The position numbers were made by a program, and so were the translations under genes. Positions 1-5,406 of a DNA stretch of 9,772 nt are shown in pieces (the stretch's first letter is position 1; each line of letters starts with the position of its first letter). The DNA is from UMGS172 sp045636945 (GTDB lineage Bacteria > Bacillota > Clostridia > Oscillospirales > Acutalibacteraceae). The notes below the pieces were generated by a model, which saw nothing but the letters and a program-made list of their open reading frames with translations, searched no databases and was not told the origin of the DNA. The DNA is taken from contig JAZTYO010000016.1 in NCBI GenBank assembly GCA_045636945.1, forward strand, positions 1 through 9,772, in the 5' to 3' direction.

Positions 1-72
1 GTAGCGTTTTATCGCAGTCTTTCTATTATTAGTGAAAGCTTGGAAACCGTTTCAAAGAACGGTGAAAAATAA
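1..72 (+). CDS. C-terminal tail of an unidentified upstream gene (partial)
   Basis: Frame 1 is open from the first base and ends at TAA 70-72, giving 23 residues that begin VAFYRSLSII and end VSKNGEK. The stop codon overlaps the ribosome binding site of the next gene (AAGGAG 71-76). That arrangement is typical of adjacent genes in one operon and is the main reason to believe this frame is coding. The tail is amphipathic and has no recognisable motif, so no function can be given; it could be the last helix of a small regulator or an enzyme. The antisense frame through this stretch is a shadow. Confidence 0.5.
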   Translation, partial: VAFYRSLSIISESLETVSKNGEK

Positions 73-84
73 GGAGTGTAAATT

Positions 85-924
85 ATGAAAACAAGAATTA
101 TTGTGGATTCCACAGCAGACTTAATGCCCGAATTTAAAAGCCGTGTGCATACTGTTCCCCTTACAGTAAATTTTGGTACAGAGGAATATATTGACGGCGT
201 TACCATTGATCACAAGACATTCTACGAAAAACTTGTAGAAAGCGATGTGCTTCCTACTACAAGCCAAGCAACACCGGATGCTTTTATGAAAGAGTTTGAA
301 AAAGCAAAAGAGGCCGGCGAGGCCGCGGTTGTTATTACTCTTGCTTCAAAGTTTTCTGGAACATGCCAAAGCGCTATGATTGCGGCGGCAGATTATGAAA
401 ATATTTACATCGTTGATAGTGCCAGTGCAGCAATGGGTAGCGGTATCTTAGTAGAATTGGCATTTAGACTTTTGGATGAAGGAAAAAGTGCTGAGGAAAT
501 TGCGGCAACACTCGAGGAAGAAAAGAAAAAGATTGTTATCGTTGCCTTGGTAGATACCCTTGAGTATCTTAAGAAAGGCGGTCGTATTTCTAAAGCGGTA
601 GCATTTGCCGGCGGAGTATTAAATATTAAACCCGTACTTTCCGTTATTGACGGAGAAATCGGAATGCTCGGTAAAGCACGTGGATCTAAGATGGGCAACA
701 ACTTGCTTGTTCAGGAAATAGATAAAGCCGGCGGTATTGACTTTAGTAAACCTGTTTTGCTCGGCTATAGCGGAATCTCTGATGCACTTCTGTTAAAATA
801 TATTGAAGATAGCCGTCATATTTGGGAAGGCCATCTTAATGAAGTGCGTTATACAACTGTCGGTAGCGTTATTGGTACACACGCAGGCCCCGGTGCTGTG
901 GTTGTTGCATTCTTCAAGAAGTAA
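85..924 (+). CDS. DegV family fatty-acid-binding protein (FakB-like)
   Basis: This 279-residue protein is full length for the DegV/FakB family. Members bind a fatty acid and, in characterised Firmicutes systems, present it to the kinase FakA for phosphorylation, which feeds exogenous acyl chains into phospholipid synthesis. Visible family signatures are the N-terminal IIVDSTADL (residues 5-13), PTTSQATPDAF, the SKFSGT loop with its ligand-contacting serine, LEYLKKGGRIS, NIKPVLSV and the C-terminal GTHAGPGAVVVAFF. Start ATG 85 is chosen for AAGGAG at 71-76, eight bases upstream. The protein is cytosolic, with no signal peptide. GtrA follows after 21 bases with its own ribosome binding site and no terminator between, so the two are probably cotranscribed. 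No fakA kinase gene is in the window. The family assignment is firm; the ligand is not visible. Confidence 0.95.
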   Translation: MKTRIIVDSTADLMPEFKSRVHTVPLTVNFGTEEYIDGVTIDHKTFYEKLVESDVLPTTSQATPDAFMKEFEKAKEAGEAAVVITLASKFSGTCQSAMIAAADYENIYIVDSASAAMGSGILVELAFRLLDEGKSAEEIAATLEEEKKKIVIVALVDTLEYLKKGGRISKAVAFAGGVLNIKPVLSVIDGEIGMLGKARGSKMGNNLLVQEIDKAGGIDFSKPVLLGYSGISDALLLKYIEDSRHIWEGHLNEVRYTTVGSVIGTHAGPGAVVVAFFKK

Positions 925-945
925 GCATATAGGAGTTGTTGTGAA

Positions 946-1350
946 ATGAAAGATAATAAGAAACAACTCTGGCAGGCAATAAAATTCACACTTTTTTCTG
1001 TTTCTGCCGGGCTGATTCAAATTGGCTCGTTCGCATTACTTGAAATTTTCATAAAGGACTATTGGATTCCATACTTGATTTCTCTTGTGCTTTCAATTCT
1101 ATGGAATTTTACTCTTAACCGTAGATATACTTTTAAGTCTGCGGCAAATGTGCCTGTGGCAATGACGAAGGTCTTTGGATTTTATTTAGTTTTTACTCCG
1201 CTATCTACATATCTTGGGAATTTAGCTGAGAGTATTGGTGTGAACGATTTTATCATTTTAATTATAACAATGCTTGCGAACTTTGTTTTGGAATTTCTGT
1301 TCTGCAAGTTTGTTGTGTATCGTGGCAAGGAAGATACATTGGAAAAGTGA
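946..1350 (+). CDS. GtrA family membrane protein
   Basis: This small 134-residue protein has four hydrophobic segments, roughly residues 9-32, 37-56, 70-90 and 98-121, matching the GtrA/DPMS flippase-like family in length and topology. The segment WNFTLNRRYTFKS after the second helix is the characteristic family motif (W-N-F-x-x-N-R-x-x-T-F), and the CKFVVYRGK ending is also typical. Family members are thought to help move polyprenyl-phosphate-linked sugars across the membrane during glycosylation of surface polymers. The start is supported by AGGAG at 931-935. It lies between degV and the XRE-type gene, with 35 bases to the latter and no terminator. The sugar substrate cannot be deduced, though a GT8 glycosyltransferase lies 0.8 kb downstream in a separate transcription unit. 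Confidence 0.9.
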   Translation: MKDNKKQLWQAIKFTLFSVSAGLIQIGSFALLEIFIKDYWIPYLISLVLSILWNFTLNRRYTFKSAANVPVAMTKVFGFYLVFTPLSTYLGNLAESIGVNDFIILIITMLANFVLEFLFCKFVVYRGKEDTLEK

Positions 1351-1385
1351 TGCTTATTGAACAGATTAAGTAAGGGGAATTTAAG

Positions 1386-1988
1386 ATGGAAGATATAAAA
1401 AGCAATGTTGCTAAAAATATAACCGAGCTTCGTATTCTAAATAATATGACGCAGATGGAACTCGGAGAGAAATTAAACTATTCTGATAAGACGATATCCA
1501 AATGGGAAAGGTCAGAATCTTCTCCCGATTTATCCGCATTGGTTGAGATGGCAGATCTTTTTGGCGTTACGCTCGATTACCTTGTAAGGTCAGAAAATAT
1601 CGAAGAAGCAGTTGTTGAGAATAAGACCAAAGAAGTAAAATACAATCGCCGTGCTGTTTCGTATATTGCAGAAGGCGGTGGTTGGATTATTGCTATATTT
1701 GCTTTTATCATTACAACCTTAATTACTAATCAAATGACATTCCAATGGTTGTATTTTGTATATGCTCTGCCGGTTGTACTAATTGTGAAACTGATTTTTA
1801 ATTCTATTTGGTTTAATCCCCGACACAATTACCTCATCATATCGGCACTTATATGGTCGATACTTGCGACCATTCATATTACATTTTTATATTTCAAGGT
1901 CAATGTTACGCTCATTTATTTTTTGGGTGTTGCAGGACAAATTGTAATAGTTCTGGCATCGTACATTAACAAACCAAAAACTAAATAG
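1386..1988 (+). CDS. XRE-family HTH regulator with C-terminal four-helix membrane domain
   Basis: Residues 8-62 form a classic XRE/Cro-CI helix-turn-helix. The stretch MTQMELGEKLNYSDKTISKWERSES covers helices 2 and 3, with TISKWE as the recognition-helix signature. After a polar linker (about 63-95) come four hydrophobic segments, starting at about residues 100, 122, 146 and 171, so the C-terminal half is an integral membrane domain. This architecture is common in Clostridia, where such proteins are presumed membrane-tethered regulators; ligand and targets are unknown. The start ATG 1386 has AAGGGG at 1372-1377. It follows gtrA by 35 bases and is the last gene before the strong terminator at 1996-2031, so it may be cotranscribed with degV and gtrA. 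An autoregulatory role is inference only. Confidence 0.85.
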   Translation: MEDIKSNVAKNITELRILNNMTQMELGEKLNYSDKTISKWERSESSPDLSALVEMADLFGVTLDYLVRSENIEEAVVENKTKEVKYNRRAVSYIAEGGGWIIAIFAFIITTLITNQMTFQWLYFVYALPVVLIVKLIFNSIWFNPRHNYLIISALIWSILATIHITFLYFKVNVTLIYFLGVAGQIVIVLASYINKPKTK

Positions 1989-1995
1989 GCATATA

Positions 1996-2033
1996 AAAAC
2001 GCCCTGTTTCGCTTGAAAACAGGGCGTTTTTAA
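1996..2033 (+). terminator. Intrinsic terminator after the XRE-type gene
   Basis: A perfect 14-bp inverted repeat pairs 1996-2009 with 2017-2030 around a 7-base loop, with a GCCCTG core. The A-run on the 5' arm and T-run on the 3' arm let it work in both directions. It begins 8 bases after the stop codon of the XRE-type gene and closes the degV-gtrA-XRE unit. Confidence 0.92.
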
Positions 2034-2038
2034 GTAAT

Positions 2039-2075
2039 TCTCCGAAACGGAGAGCCGTAGAAAACCGATTCTACG
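2039..2075 (+). other. Two adjacent small hairpins in the intergenic region
   Basis: TCTCCG (2039-2044) pairs with CGGAGA (2048-2053) over an AAA loop. CGTAGAA (2056-2062) pairs with TTCTACG (2069-2075) over a 6-base loop. Both lie between the terminator at 1996-2031 and the promoter at 2118-2147, so they are upstream of the predicted start of the glycosyltransferase transcript. They have no T-tract. They may be an operator-type palindrome pair or leftover repeat sequence; no function is assigned. Confidence 0.4.
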
Positions 2076-2117
2076 ACACGAAATCCCATATGTAGACATA
2101 CTTCTCGAATACTTAGG

Positions 2118-2147
2118 TTTACTCTTCTCTATTATTGAAGATATAAT
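2118..2147 (+). promoter_or_regulatory. Predicted sigma-A promoter of the GT8 operon
   Basis: The -10 box TATAAT at 2142-2147 is perfect. The best -35 candidate is TTTACT at 2118-2123 with an 18-base spacer and four of six consensus matches. The predicted start at about 2154 gives a leader of only about 35 bases before the glycosyltransferase ATG at 2189. Confidence 0.65.
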
Positions 2148-2188
2148 AGGGCTTGATAATTTTAATCGAATGCCAAAGGAGTAGAGAA

Positions 2189-3115
2189 ATGAGTAGAGAA
2201 ATACCAATTTTCTTTTCAACCGATGATAATTACATACCTTATCTTGACGTGGCTATAGCTTCTCTTATCGCCAATGCATCCAAGGACTATAATTACAGGA
2301 TTATTGTTTTAAATACAGGTCTTTGTGCTGAAAATATCGCTAAGGTAAAGTTGAACGAACGTCCCGGCTTCGTTATTGATTTTATTGATATTTCAAAACA
2401 AATAGAAAACATAAAATCGCATTTTAAGAACGTATATCATTTTTCAATTGTAACCTATTACCGACTTTTTATTGCCTCTTTGTTTCCGCAATACGACAAG
2501 ATAGTATATCTCGATTGCGACCTTGTTGTGCTTGGTGATATATCGGAGCTTTATAATGCCCCTCTTGGTAATAACATCTTGGGTGCGGCACCTGAGCAAT
2601 ATGTTCAAAACACGGAAGAATTCAGAAGCTATGCAAAGATAGCCCTTGGCGTAGATCCTGACGGGTATGTGAATGCGGGAGTTTTAGTAATAAACCTTAA
2701 AGAGTTCAGACAGAACAGAATAGAAGAAAAATTTGTCGAACTTATTACTAAATACGATTTTGATTTACTCGATCCCGATCAGGCATATCTGAACTACCTT
2801 TGCCGTGATAAAATTTATATGCTTCCAAATGGGTGGAACAAAGAGCCTATGCCTTTGACCTGCGAAGGCGCAAAAAATATCGTTCATTACGCACTCTACA
2901 AAAAGCCTTGGCAATATGATGATGTAATGGACGGCGAAGTCTTTTGGCTTTATGCGGAAAAATCCCCGTTTTATGAACAGATACTTGAAAACAAGGCTGC
3001 ATTTGGAATCGAGGAAAGGGCAAAAAAGGAAATTGCTGCAGGAGAAATTCTTGAACACGCAAAAGTAATCGTTGCATCGGATTACACATTTTCAAAAATA
3101 ATTCGTAGGAGTTAA
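2189..3115 (+). CDS. Glycosyltransferase family 8 protein
   Basis: This 308-residue protein has all the hallmarks of GT8 retaining galactosyl/glucosyltransferases. It has the N-terminal FFSTDDNYIPYLDVAIASL nucleotide-sugar region, the metal-binding DxD within KIVYLDCDLVVLGDI (Asp109 and Asp111), the NAGVLVINLKEFR acceptor-side motif, DQAYLNYLC and the C-terminal H-x-x-x-x-KPW (HYALYKKPW). It would use a UDP-sugar and a divalent metal in the cytosol; no membrane segment is seen. An in-frame TTG at 2153 would add 12 residues, but ATG 2189 is preferred because AAAGGAG sits at 2175-2181 at ideal spacing and the family motif begins soon after it. It is the first gene of a three-gene operon: the acyltransferase starts 6 bases beyond its stop. 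Acceptor is unknown; a lipid or envelope glycan is inferred from the neighbours. Confidence 0.93.
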   Translation: MSREIPIFFSTDDNYIPYLDVAIASLIANASKDYNYRIIVLNTGLCAENIAKVKLNERPGFVIDFIDISKQIENIKSHFKNVYHFSIVTYYRLFIASLFPQYDKIVYLDCDLVVLGDISELYNAPLGNNILGAAPEQYVQNTEEFRSYAKIALGVDPDGYVNAGVLVINLKEFRQNRIEEKFVELITKYDFDLLDPDQAYLNYLCRDKIYMLPNGWNKEPMPLTCEGAKNIVHYALYKKPWQYDDVMDGEVFWLYAEKSPFYEQILENKAAFGIEERAKKEIAAGEILEHAKVIVASDYTFSKIIRRS

Positions 3116-3120
3116 ACAAT

Positions 3121-3951
3121 ATGGAAAAATCTGCTCATAAATTAGAATTGCTTAGAAGAATAGCAGAACTTGAGAAAAAAGAATTATGGCATCTTGATGT
3201 AGAAGACGACCCGGAAACTTATCCGCTTATGCCGGATAAAATAGATTACCTTAATGAGAAATTCTCTAATAAAATCAAAAATAAAATCGCTAATATTTTC
3301 GGTGCACGTTTCTTTGATAAAATGATTGCCGATAGACAACTAATCATAAAAGAGGTTCGGGGTATTGAAAATTTCGCCGCTGTTAAGGGGGGCAAGATTG
3401 TCACTTGCAACCATTTCAGTGTTGGTGATAACTATGCGGTGTGGGTGGCACTCCGTGATTATATGGACGGCAAAATGCTTTATAAGGTGATTCGTGAAGG
3501 CAACTATACGAATCCGCCCAAGCCTTTCGGGCTTTTTATGAGGCACTGTAACACCCTTCCGTTATCAAGCCAAAAAGCAACGATGGTGAAGTTTATGAAG
3601 GCGTTTGCCGAACTACTACGGCGTGGCGAAACAATACTTATCTATCCCGAGCAAGGTATGTGGTGGAACTACCGAAAACCTCGTCCAATGCAGGACGGCG
3701 CGTTTTCTCTTGCCGTTCGCAACAAAGCTCCTATTGTACCGGTTTTTATCACCATGGAAGATAGCGATGTTTTGGATGGCGATGGTTTTTTTGTGCAGGA
3801 ATATACAATGCACATTCTTCCTGCTATTTACCCCGATGAAACTCTTTCTCACGGGGATGCAAAGCGAGATATGAAAAATAAAAATTACGAGGCTTGGGTT
3901 AAAACTTACGAAGATTTTTATGGTAAGCCCCTCAAGTATGGTGAAATATGA
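3121..3951 (+). CDS. PlsC-like 1-acyl-glycerol-3-phosphate acyltransferase family protein
   Basis: This 276-residue protein carries the LPLAT/PlsC block. The catalytic H-x4-D is in VTCNHFSVGDNYAVW (His98 and Asp103), and motif III is YPEQGMWWN (residues 175-183), a variant of FPEGT with Gln after Glu. The APIVPVFI strand that normally follows is also present. Family enzymes transfer an acyl group from acyl-ACP, acyl-phosphate or acyl-CoA to a hydroxyl acceptor at the inner membrane face. The polar N-terminal extension of about 80 residues lacks an obvious membrane helix, and the YPEQG variant is not that of housekeeping PlsC, so a specialised acceptor is more likely than lysophosphatidate. 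The start has AGGAG at 3107-3111. Its last codons overlap the next gene by ATGA at 3948-3951. Family is firm, acceptor inferred. Confidence 0.9.
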   Translation: MEKSAHKLELLRRIAELEKKELWHLDVEDDPETYPLMPDKIDYLNEKFSNKIKNKIANIFGARFFDKMIADRQLIIKEVRGIENFAAVKGGKIVTCNHFSVGDNYAVWVALRDYMDGKMLYKVIREGNYTNPPKPFGLFMRHCNTLPLSSQKATMVKFMKAFAELLRRGETILIYPEQGMWWNYRKPRPMQDGAFSLAVRNKAPIVPVFITMEDSDVLDGDGFFVQEYTMHILPAIYPDETLSHGDAKRDMKNKNYEAWVKTYEDFYGKPLKYGEI

Positions 3952-4520
3952 AATTATATCTTTCAGTAATTGGTATAGCAATGCTGATAATAGCTGCAAC
4001 CAATATTGTTTTTAATACAACCACTTGGTATAACATAATCATATTAGTCGCCCTATGTACAGCATTGCAATTTGCTCTTGATGGACTTATTGCAATCATT
4101 ATTAACAAACTGCCGGACAAATTTTTCGGTGTAAATAATCCGCTATACAATGTATCGGAAGCAGAAAAGAATCTTTATAAAAAGTTAAAAGTGCGCAATT
4201 GGAAGGATAAGGTCTGGGAGCTTGGCGGTCTTGGTGGCTTCAGTAAGAAAAATTTAGCAAACCCTAATAGCCCGGAGTACATAGAGAAGTTTATCATTGA
4301 ATGCAACAAGGGTGTGCTGACTCACAGATTATCCTATCCAATAGGCTTTCTTCCAATGCTATTTATACCGAATATATGCGCATTTTCTATTGCTTTTCCT
4401 GTGGCAATGGTTAATTTGTTTCTAAACATTTTGCCAACACTTGCATTGAGATATAATACTCCGAAGTTAAAAATGATGTTAAAAAGAATGAATAGGAAGT
4501 CAGAACGTATAAAAGTATAA
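3948..4520 (+). CDS. CrtO-like (glycosyl-diaponeurosporenoate acyltransferase-related) membrane protein
   Basis: This 190-residue protein has two N-terminal hydrophobic segments (about residues 3-20 and 29-52), a polar middle, and two C-terminal ones (about 131-148 and 150-168). The middle contains YKKLKVRNWKDKVWELGGL and then FSKKNL, followed by YIEKFIIECNKGVLTHRLS. This pattern resembles the CrtO family of small membrane proteins named for the staphyloxanthin acyltransferase; the match is from memory of the motif and has not been searched. No carotenoid genes are present, so the staphyloxanthin role should not be transferred. Its ATG overlaps the acyltransferase stop (ATGA 3948-3951), implying translational coupling and a shared pathway. 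There is no separate strong ribosome binding site. It may acylate, or assist acylation of, the product of the GT8 enzyme. Function is inferred. Confidence 0.75.
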   Translation: MKLYLSVIGIAMLIIAATNIVFNTTTWYNIIILVALCTALQFALDGLIAIIINKLPDKFFGVNNPLYNVSEAEKNLYKKLKVRNWKDKVWELGGLGGFSKKNLANPNSPEYIEKFIIECNKGVLTHRLSYPIGFLPMLFIPNICAFSIAFPVAMVNLFLNILPTLALRYNTPKLKMMLKRMNRKSERIKV

Positions 4521-4530
4521 AGTTGAAAGG

Positions 4531-4563
4531 GCGTCGCAGAAATGCGGCGCTTTTGCTTTTTAT
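4531..4563 (+). terminator. Intrinsic terminator of the GT8-acyltransferase operon
   Basis: GCGTCGCA (4531-4538) pairs with TGCGGCGC (4543-4550), with one G-T pair, around a GAAA tetraloop. TTTTGCTTTTTAT (4551-4563) follows. It lies 11 bases after the stop of the CrtO-like gene and marks the end of the resident genes before the recombinase island. Confidence 0.9.
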
Positions 4564-4609
4564 ATCAAAAAACGCTGGACTTGTGAGAAGTTGTGTAGTA
4601 TATGTTTGT

Positions 4610-4668
4610 GTTGCAAAAAAGGAGGTGCAACGCACATGACAACACTTGAAGATTTAATAGAAAAATAA
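4610..4668 (+). CDS. Ten-codon ORF with ribosome binding site in a hairpin loop; probable gene remnant
   Basis: ATG 4636 to TAA 4666-4668 encodes MTTLEDLIEK. The strong ribosome binding site GGAGG (4621-4625) lies in the 10-base loop of a hairpin pairing GTTGCA (4610-4615) with TGCAAC (4626-4631). Such an efficient start in front of ten codons suggests either a truncated gene, left when the inside of a mobile element was lost, or a leader peptide. The span given includes the hairpin; the coding part is 4636-4668. A second hairpin follows directly at 4675-4695. No family can be assigned to ten residues. Confidence 0.4.
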
Positions 4669-4674
4669 TACACT

Positions 4675-4695
4675 GCTCCTGCTAGAAGCAGGGGC
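4675..4695 (+). other. Nine-bp hairpin without T-tract
   Basis: GCTCCTGCT (4675-4683) pairs with AGCAGGGGC (4687-4695), with one G-T pair, around an AGA loop. The bases after it (TGTTAATATA) are not a T-run, so it is not a convincing terminator. It may cap the remnant ORF transcript or mark an element end. Confidence 0.5.
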
Positions 4696-4787
4696 TGTTA
4701 ATATACAAACTTGAAAAAATGTGTAAAAGAGGCATTAAAAAAGGTGGAAAAATGTGTTTTAGGGGAAAGCCGCTATAATGATAGTAG

Positions 4788-4857
4788 ATTTAAAATCGCT
4801 ATTTCAGGGTGTTTTTATATGGAAAAGAGCAAATTAGCATATTTAAAATCGCTATTT
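4788..4857. repeat. Perfect 17-bp direct repeat pair upstream of the recombinase promoter
   Basis: ATTTAAAATCGCTATTT occurs identically at 4788-4804 and 4841-4857. The copies start 53 bases apart, close to five helical turns, so they would face the same side of the DNA. The second copy ends 32 bases before the -35 box at 4890. Same orientation, spacing and position all suit a pair of protein-binding sites for a regulator, or for the recombinases themselves. They lie in an AT-rich stretch of about 220 bases (4669-4889) in which I see no credible gene. Confidence 0.8.
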
Positions 4858-4889
4858 TTCAAAACAGACAAATTATTACACTTTTATAC

Positions 4890-4918
4890 TTGACACTTGG
4901 AAAGTTCTGTGCTAAAAT
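4890..4918 (+). promoter_or_regulatory. Near-consensus sigma-A promoter of the recombinase operon
   Basis: TTGACA at 4890-4895, a 17-base spacer, and TAAAAT at 4913-4918. This is the best promoter in the window: perfect -35, five of six in the -10, ideal spacing. Predicted start is about 4925. The transcript would carry a leader of about 260 bases before the SHOCT-like ORF at 5184. Confidence 0.88.
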
Positions 4919-4924
4919 AAACTC

Positions 4925-5063
4925 AAACTTAATAAAATTATTGCTTTGATGAATTATGCAAGCTGAGGGTATATGTATTAAGTTACATATTGATGGGTAA
5001 GCAATACCGTTGATAGGATGTAACTATACATATTACTGTTAGCACAAGAACAGTCGATATTTC
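4925..5063 (+). promoter_or_regulatory. Structured leader RNA of the recombinase operon with candidate antiterminator
   Basis: A two-part helix joins 4971-4978 with 5026-5033 and 4981-4988 with 5018-5025 (8 bp each, all Watson-Crick, separated by a 2-base bulge). Its apical loop holds a small GGTA/TACC hairpin (4996-4999 with 5005-5008). A second hairpin pairs ACTGTT (5035-5040) with AACAGT (5049-5054). GATAGG at 5012-5017 is exactly complementary to CCTATC 5069-5074 in the 5' arm of the following terminator, so the two folds exclude each other. This is the layout of transcription attenuation. I do not recognise it as a known riboswitch class. The short ATGs here lack ribosome binding sites, so a leader peptide is not convincing. 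Confidence 0.65.
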
Positions 5064-5094
5064 AAGCACCTATCTCCGGATGGGTGCTTTTGTA
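5064..5094 (+). terminator. Intrinsic terminator inside the recombinase leader (probable attenuator)
   Basis: An 11-bp stem pairs 5064-5074 with 5079-5089, with one G-T pair, around a TCCG loop, then TTTTGTAATTT. It lies about 140 bases downstream of the strong promoter and about 90 bases before the first ORF, with no gene upstream of it in the transcript, so it should control read-through into the recombinases. The T-tract is short, as in many regulated terminators. Confidence 0.8.
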
Positions 5095-5134
5095 ATTTCA
5101 TAGGGGCCACGAAAGTGGGAAATAGTGAAACACT
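5095..5134 (+). other. GNRA-capped hairpin pair between attenuator and first ORF
   Basis: ATTTC (5095-5099) pairs with GAAAT (5119-5123), enclosing CCAC-GAAA-GTGG (5107-5118) with a 7-base one-sided bulge. AGTG-AAA-CACT follows at 5124-5134. The GAAA tetraloop is a stable RNA cap. It probably belongs to the same regulatory leader or protects the 5' end of the read-through message. Confidence 0.5.
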
Positions 5135-5183
5135 CCGTTCTTATTAAGTTCAATTAGATATTTTTTGAAAGGATGGAGGTAAG

Positions 5184-5378
5184 ATGAAATCGGACGCTTA
5201 CGATGAACTCGATTACTTAATTGGCTTTACTGTATGTGAAAAGATGTACACTGAAGGCGTTATGTCATTCGAGACATTTTGCAGGATTAATCGGGCTATG
5301 GCCCGAACTGTTGGTGTGGAACCGATTATCGAACTCTCGCACATTCGTCAAGAATCCTCAGATTTAGTAAAATGGTAG
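5184..5378 (+). CDS. SHOCT-like small protein preceding the recombinases
   Basis: This 64-residue protein has a very good ribosome binding site (GGATGGAGGT, 5171-5180), which sets the start. Residues about 16-43, VCEKMYTEGVMSFETF and onward, resemble a SHOCT-type short helical domain: a hydrophobic-charged helix, a glycine turn and an acidic second helix. Small proteins of this kind occur beside large serine recombinases in Clostridia mobile elements (recalled, not searched). It is cytosolic, with no membrane segment. It is the first cistron after the attenuated leader and ends 28 bases before the first recombinase. The stop codon sits in the loop of an 8-bp hairpin. A role as regulator or directionality partner of the recombinases is inference. 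It is clearly coding by its ribosome binding site and position, even though the family match is weak. Confidence 0.75.
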   Translation: MKSDAYDELDYLIGFTVCEKMYTEGVMSFETFCRINRAMARTVGVEPIIELSHIRQESSDLVKW

Positions 5379-5388
5379 TACCATTTTA
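5368..5388 (+). other. Intercistronic hairpin with the stop codon in its loop
   Basis: TAAAATGG (5368-5375) pairs with CCATTTTA (5381-5388). The 5-base loop TAGTA contains the TAG stop of the SHOCT-like gene (5376-5378). A ribosome terminating there would melt the hairpin. It could tune message stability or expression of the recombinase that starts at 5407. Confidence 0.55.
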
Positions 5389-5406
5389 TGAAAGTGAGGT
5401 AATCTA

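Noticed and set aside
2153..2188. N-terminal extension of the GT8 protein from TTG
   Set aside because: It begins right at the predicted transcription start and has no ribosome binding site; ATG 2189 has AAAGGAG.
4774..4779. TATAAT as a second promoter upstream of the repeats
   Set aside because: No acceptable -35 hexamer at 16-18 bases, in a stretch so AT-rich that such a hexamer is expected by chance.
4711..4893. 60-residue ORF starting with TTG
   Set aside because: No ribosome binding site, a TTG start, and it spans both 17-bp repeats and runs into the -35 box of the recombinase promoter. Its composition follows the AT-rich DNA.
4925..5063. Recombinase leader as a known riboswitch or group II intron 5' end
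   Set aside because: I could not match it to the conserved cores I know for c-di-GMP-I or -II, and there is no GTGCG-type intron start.
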